The position numbers and the translations under genes are program-made. The notes under the pieces are model-generated. The model was not told the DNA's origin, did not search any database, and was given only the letters and a program-made list of their open reading frames with translations. Below, piece after piece: positions 60,669 to 64,000 of a stretch of 64,000 nucleotides of DNA. Each line of letters begins with the position of its first letter. Position 1 is the first letter of the stretch. Location of the stretch: contig CAJTJB010000001.1 of NCBI GenBank assembly GCA_910576955.1, positions 186,001 through 250,000 of the forward strand. Direction: 5' to 3'. Source of the DNA: an uncultured Alphaproteobacteria bacterium (lineage in GTDB: Bacteria; Pseudomonadota; Alphaproteobacteria; RF32; CAG-239).

Positions 60669-60830
60669 TGGAAGTTGAAACCATTTGTGTGAAATGTGCA
60701 GTGTATTTGGCATATAAAAATATACCTTATTAACTGCCTTCCAGCCATCAGACCAAAAGGCAGTTTTTTACGCTCTATTTAAGCAACACACAAGAGGGTT
60801 TCAAACCTCATACAAGTTATCATCTTGTAC
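60642..60830 (-). ncRNA. Structured leader RNA / sRNA, copy 2, upstream of a prepilin-like gene
   Basis: Homologue of the RNA at 13238-13424. P1 is TACAAG/CTTGTA. P2 is TTGAAACC (60797-60804) and TTGTGTG (60787-60793) pairing with CACACAA (60685-60691) and GGTTTCAA (60675-60682). P3 is a small GCTT/GAGC hairpin, P4 is AACTGCCTT/AAGGCAGTT, and P5 is GGTATAT/ATATGCC. P2 contains three compensatory base-pair changes relative to copy 1 (CTGTATG/CATACAG). The GCTGGAAG of the P4 loop and 3' strand (60738-60745) and the downstream CTTCCAGC (60667-60674) are identical in both copies, as is most of the terminator. No ORF lies within it. Function is unknown; a ligand-sensing or protein-controlled attenuator, or an sRNA, would fit. 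Confidence 0.75.
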
Positions 60831-60836
60831 AGGGAG

Positions 60837-60865
60837 AAGATATTTTAGAAAACAACGAATGTCAA
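60837..60865 (-). promoter_or_regulatory. Promoter of structured RNA copy 2
   Basis: On the reverse strand TTGACA (60860-60865) and TATCTT (60837-60842) are separated by 17 nt. The preceding terminator (60866-60892) insulates it from the upstream prepilin-like gene, so this RNA is independently transcribed. Confidence 0.65.
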
Positions 60866-60892
60866 ATAAAAAAGAAACTAACGGTTTCTTTT
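60866..60892 (-). terminator. Terminator after ruvX-prepilin unit
   Basis: On the reverse strand AAGAAAC/GTTTCTT with loop CGTTA is followed by TTTTTATTTG, which abuts the -35 of the RNA copy 2 promoter. The 105 nt between it and the 60998 stop hold nothing I recognise. Confidence 0.75.
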
Positions 60893-60997
60893 TAACATAA
60901 TGACCGCTCAACAACCACACAATATAATTAGTCACTTGCTCATTCATTCCTGACAGATATCGGCAATATCCGTGCCGGTGCGGCAGGTGTTCCCGAT

Positions 60998-61624
60998 TTA
61001 GTCAAAATCCAGTACAATTATGCACTCTTTTTCATCTATGCAGGCGGTGCATATCTTTTGAACTTCCGTTATTGTCATATCTCGTATGCATTTGAACTCT
61101 TTGTCATCACAATGCTGATTGCCGTAATATGACTCCGTGCCGCCATAATCGCCGCGATAAACCCAGGCATAAAATAAACTGCCGCTTTGCGGCGTTACCA
61201 CGTTCAGCCACATAAACCGACACAGTTCGTTCGCGCGGTTGCTCCCTAATGTAAAATCAATAATCAGGCGGTTAGTCTTATCCCGCACAAAGGGGCGAAA
61301 ATAACTTCCGGTATTATCATATACATAATCCCCTTTAACATCCCAAGTAGTTGGAAAATACGGCATTGACTTCAGATATGGCGCTATATTAAACATCTCG
61401 TCTTTGCCGGTTTTCTTTTTTGCATCTATCCAGCTTTCTTTAAAACGCAAAAAATCTTGCATAAACATATTATAGTCTTCGGCAATTTTATTATATTTAT
61501 TTTTTCGCATTGCTTTCGAAAATTCTGAAATTCCGGCAACGGATAAGATGGCAACAACAGCCAAAACGCCCAGCATCTCTATCATTGAGCGCCCTTTTGT
61601 ATCTGAATAAAATAATTTCATCAT
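60998..61624 (-). CDS. Type IV prepilin-like protein, Cys-rich subfamily (copy 4)
   Basis: The 208-residue protein has leader MMKLFYSDTKG, then RSMIEMLGVLAVVAILSVAG, a basic RKNKYNK patch, and a body with aligned Cys (ELCRFMW.NVVTP, QHC, FKC, ICTAC, EC). It is most similar in plan to the gene at 59985, and together they look like a tandem duplication with divergence. Unlike copies 2 and 3 it has no leader RNA: AGGAG lies 5 nt before the first of two adjacent ATG codons, and the gene starts 8 nt after ruvX, so it is expressed from the ruvX promoter. No pilus assembly genes are near. Confidence 0.75.
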   Translation of the reverse strand: MMKLFYSDTKGRSMIEMLGVLAVVAILSVAGISEFSKAMRKNKYNKIAEDYNMFMQDFLRFKESWIDAKKKTGKDEMFNIAPYLKSMPYFPTTWDVKGDYVYDNTGSYFRPFVRDKTNRLIIDFTLGSNRANELCRFMWLNVVTPQSGSLFYAWVYRGDYGGTESYYGNQHCDDKEFKCIRDMTITEVQKICTACIDEKECIIVLDFD

Positions 61625-61632
61625 ATCTCCTC

Positions 61633-62097
61633 TTAAACCCGTGCAAATTTCAGAGCATCCAGCGCCCCTTGTAAAATATAAGCTGCGGCGGAGGCATCAA
61701 GAACTTTGGCACGTTTCTTACGCGACAGGTCGACTTCTTTGATTAAAAAATTTTCCACCGCCGATGAAGACAGCCGTTCGTCCCACAAGAGAATCGGCAA
61801 GGCAAAATTTTCTGCCAACACGGCGGCAAATTTGCGGACTTCGGCGGCAATTTCCCCTTCTGCGCCATTCATTTGCAACGGCAGCCCCATCACTATTGCC
61901 CCAACTTCTTTTTCGGCAATTACGTCCTTAAGCTCTGCCAAATCTTCCTTGAGGGCTCGGCGATAAAGGATTTTGTATGACGTTGCAATGGTACGCGATA
62001 AATCAGACACAGCCAACCCCATACGCTTTGAACCATAGTCTATCCCTAAAATGGCTTTGCGCGACGGTAATTGGCTTTTAAACTCGTTTATATTCAC
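61633..62097 (-). CDS. ruvX: Holliday junction resolvase-like RuvX (YqgF)
   Basis: The 154-residue RNase H-fold protein has ILGIDYGSKRMGLAVSD at the N-terminus (first catalytic Asp), IVMGLPLQMNGAEGE, LLWDERLSSSAVENFL and the C-terminal KVLDASAAAYILQG with the last acidic residue. YqgF proteins act in 16S rRNA 5'-end processing and possibly in junction resolution. The start at 62097 follows AGGAG. It is the first gene of an apparent two-gene unit with a prepilin-like protein, an unusual partner. Confidence 0.93.
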   Translation of the reverse strand: MNINEFKSQLPSRKAILGIDYGSKRMGLAVSDLSRTIATSYKILYRRALKEDLAELKDVIAEKEVGAIVMGLPLQMNGAEGEIAAEVRKFAAVLAENFALPILLWDERLSSSAVENFLIKEVDLSRKKRAKVLDASAAAYILQGALDALKFARV

Positions 62098-62215
62098 TTA
62101 CAGCTCCTTTTCTTGTTATATAACATACAAAAAAATTGATGTAAACACCGATTGTTAGGGGAAAGTAAAGATTTTTATTTTATGGTGGTTTATATTAAAT
62201 TATTCGGGGTTACAG

Positions 62216-63490
62216 ATGATTAAAAAAATTTTGGCACTAACATTATGCTTTATGGCGCTTTCAAGCTCGGTTTGGGCTGCTGTCAAACCCTTGGAAGAGC
62301 AGCGCAAAGAATGGGATAAATGGTTAGATAATCTAAAAGAAGAAATGATTGACAAAGGCATTTCAAAAAAAACAATTAAACGCGCCTACAAAGACGATTA
62401 TTTCCACGAAGTGAAAGAGGTGGTTATTCAAGATAAAAAACAGCCGGAATTTATGCTTACCTCGGATGTTTATCTCAACCGGCTTGTTAATAAAAATAAA
62501 GTTAAACTGGCACGCAAACACTATAAAGAGTTAAAGCCCAAATATAAGAAAATCAGCGCCACATATGGCGTACCGCTTAACTATCTGATTGCATTTTGGG
62601 CGGTTGAAACGCATTTCGGCTATAATAAAGGCAAATACCACTTAATTGACGGGCTGACAAACTTAAGCTACAAAAATCGGCGTGCAGCTTTTTTCAAACG
62701 CGAACTCTACCACGTTTTACAGATTATGGATGAATATGATTTAAGCGGCGACAAAATGATGGGCTCTTGGGCGGGCGCTATGGGGCATTTTCAATTTATG
62801 CCCTCAACATATAACGCTTATGCGGTTGATTATGACGGCGACGGCGTGGCGGATATTTGGGACAGCTTTGACGATGCGATTGCCTCGGCAGCTAATTACC
62901 TCTCCAAACTCGGTTGGAAAGCCGACGAACCTTGGGGGCAAGAAGTGCGGCTGCCTTGGAACTTTGATTATAAGCTTGCGGGTGCAAAAAAATATAAACC
63001 GGTTAAAGAGTGGCGTAAACTCGGGATTCTTGCAGCGGACGGCAAAAAGCTGAAACTTCCGGCAGATGCGCCGGCGGCAATTATTTTGCCGGACGGACGG
63101 CGCGGACGGGCTTATATCACGTTAAGCAATTTCCGGCGGATTATGATTTGGAACAGGTCAACAAATTATGCGTTGGCAATTGTCCGGTTAGCAGATTACA
63201 TTAACTCTGACAAAGCTTTCAAAGCCTTATCAGATAAGTATATTTATAAAATTTCGGACGAAGATATTTTGGCTGTGCAGCACTTTGCGAATCGTATTTT
63301 AAAAACAAAGCTTAAAGAAGACGGCAAGTACGGTTCAAAAACTGCCGAAGCGGTCAGAAAATTGCAGAAAAAATGGAAACTGCCGCAAGACGGCGTGCCC
63401 GATTATCTGCTAATCAGCAAAATCAAGAAATATAAATCGCGGGCAGACTTTATGCCGCCGCCACAACCCCAAAAGCCACGACGCATCTAA
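62216..63490 (+). CDS. Lytic murein transglycosylase, MltB type
   Basis: The 424-residue protein has a signal peptide (about 1-22), an SLT_2/MltB catalytic domain with Glu131 in FWAVETHFGYNKGKY and the MGHFQFMPSTYNAYAVDYDGDGVADIWD segment, and a C-terminal peptidoglycan-binding domain (LKEDGKYGSKTAEAVRKLQKKW). It cleaves glycan strands of murein with formation of 1,6-anhydro ends. There is no lipobox, so it is soluble in the periplasm, unlike E. coli MltB. The family relationship is clear; the exact subtype is not. It is convergent with the thymidine phosphorylase gene. Confidence 0.92.
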   Translation: MIKKILALTLCFMALSSSVWAAVKPLEEQRKEWDKWLDNLKEEMIDKGISKKTIKRAYKDDYFHEVKEVVIQDKKQPEFMLTSDVYLNRLVNKNKVKLARKHYKELKPKYKKISATYGVPLNYLIAFWAVETHFGYNKGKYHLIDGLTNLSYKNRRAAFFKRELYHVLQIMDEYDLSGDKMMGSWAGAMGHFQFMPSTYNAYAVDYDGDGVADIWDSFDDAIASAANYLSKLGWKADEPWGQEVRLPWNFDYKLAGAKKYKPVKEWRKLGILAADGKKLKLPADAPAAIILPDGRRGRAYITLSNFRRIMIWNRSTNYALAIVRLADYINSDKAFKALSDKYIYKISDEDILAVQHFANRILKTKLKEDGKYGSKTAEAVRKLQKKWKLPQDGVPDYLLISKIKKYKSRADFMPPPQPQKPRRI

Positions 63491-63491
63491 T

Positions 63492-64000
63492 TTAAGTAAT
63501 TTTACGCAGGATTACAGGTTGGGGTTCGGGTGCGGTTTCTCTTATATCGACAGCATTTTGTATCTGCGCAGAAACTTCTTTGATTAGGCTTTCATCTTCG
63601 GCGTGAACATAGCATAAGGGCGTTTTGCTATCTACCTTATCGCCAATTTGGCAAAATGAAGTGAAACCGGTGGTGTAATTGATTTTTTGCTCCGGCGTGG
63701 TGCGTCCGCCACCAAGCATAATCACGCCCAAGCCGATTTGTCTGGTATCCATTGCAAAAACATAGCCGGATTTGGGTGCGTATACCGGTTTGATATATCT
63801 TGCTTGAGGCTGCTTTTTCTCATAATCTGCGAGCAATGTTTTGTCTGCACCGAGAGCCGCTGCCATTTTTTCAAACTTTTCATATGCGGCACCGGAAGAT
63901 ATTGCTTTGCGCAACTGTTTTTCCGCAATGTCTTTTTCTTTTGCCAAACCGCAATTTATGAGCAACTCGGCACACAGGGCGATTGTGACTTCATCCAGAC
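63492..64000 (-). CDS. deoA: Thymidine phosphorylase / pyrimidine-nucleoside phosphorylase (C-terminal part, cut by window edge)
   Basis: The reverse strand encodes 168 C-terminal residues of a nucleoside phosphorylase II family protein. The open frame continues to 64000 (DEVTIALCAELLINCGLA), so the start lies outside the window. The segment includes YVFAMDTRQIGLGVIMLGGGR.., which fits the conserved Gly-rich region, and the C-terminal PYNP_C domain (INYTTGFTSFCQIGDKVDSKTPL). These enzymes split thymidine into thymine and deoxyribose-1-phosphate. The stop at 63492 abuts the MltB-like stop with no terminator. Confidence 0.85.
   Translation of the reverse strand, partial: LDEVTIALCAELLINCGLAKEKDIAEKQLRKAISSGAAYEKFEKMAAALGADKTLLADYEKKQPQARYIKPVYAPKSGYVFAMDTRQIGLGVIMLGGGRTTPEQKINYTTGFTSFCQIGDKVDSKTPLCYVHAEDESLIKEVSAQIQNAVDIRETAPEPQPVILRKIT

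Overview
The window reads as a chromosomal segment of a Gram-negative, probably host-associated alphaproteobacterium. The evidence is a KDO synthase (kdsA), BamB, an outer-membrane barrel, a type V autotransporter, a YlxR/L7Ae fusion of the kind common in Alphaproteobacteria between nusA and infB, and an alphaproteobacterial-type ParC. FAD-dependent ThyX, a eukaryote-like IleS, a MIF-like tautomerase, rubrerythrin and ankyrin/Sel1 proteins would fit an uncultured gut lineage, but placement below class is inference. GC is moderate and gene density is high. Genes use ordinary SD-led ATG starts, with a few TTG/GTG starts.

Layout. 1-6.3 kb: ssb (edge), a LivK-like binding protein, rubrerythrin, an M23 endopeptidase, an acyltransferase-3 ORF that runs in frame into a type IV prepilin-like module, and a small outer-membrane barrel. 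6.4-11.7 kb: a family 5-like uracil-DNA glycosylase, an LTA-synthase/OpgB-like phosphotransferase, DsbD-like reductase and kdsA. 11.7-14.1 kb is an accessory island: a secreted protein, a HEPN protein, a divergent XRE regulator, a structured RNA of about 187 nt, and a prepilin-like gene. 14.2-19.1 kb: recO, parC, a membrane protein, a REP-like palindrome with a 31-nt tandem array, and an ankyrin protein. 19.2-33 kb is housekeeping: tkt, an RNA methyltransferase, yfgM-like/bamB/thyX/der, a MIF homologue with an MsbA-like exporter, a cold-shock gene, tRNA-Gln, an L,D-transpeptidase and mutY.

33-45 kb: a His/Pro-rich lipoprotein, tRNA-Leu, mtaB-ftsY-xseA-uppP, two membrane-anchored GT8 proteins, pgpA, uup, a Sel1 protein with an MprF-type membrane protein, and mscL. 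45-51 kb is the rimP-nusA-ylxR/L7Ae-infB-rbfA operon. 51-56.7 kb is one autotransporter of about 1,840 aa with a long Cys-rich EGF-like region. 56.8-64 kb: ileS, two prepilin-like genes (one behind ruvX, one behind a second copy of the structured RNA), a MltB-like transglycosylase and the end of a thymidine phosphorylase.

The most notable system is the set of four proteins sharing an almost invariant prepilin-like start (GRSMIEMLGVLA..). Two of them sit directly behind paralogous leader RNAs. Those RNAs share a long helix supported by compensatory base changes, an identical 8-nt long-range pairing, a Rho-independent terminator about 20-30 nt before the start codon, and a consensus-like promoter. 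This looks like an undescribed attenuator/riboswitch-type leader or sRNA family tied to pilin-like genes. I found no pilus assembly ATPase, platform protein or prepilin peptidase in the window.
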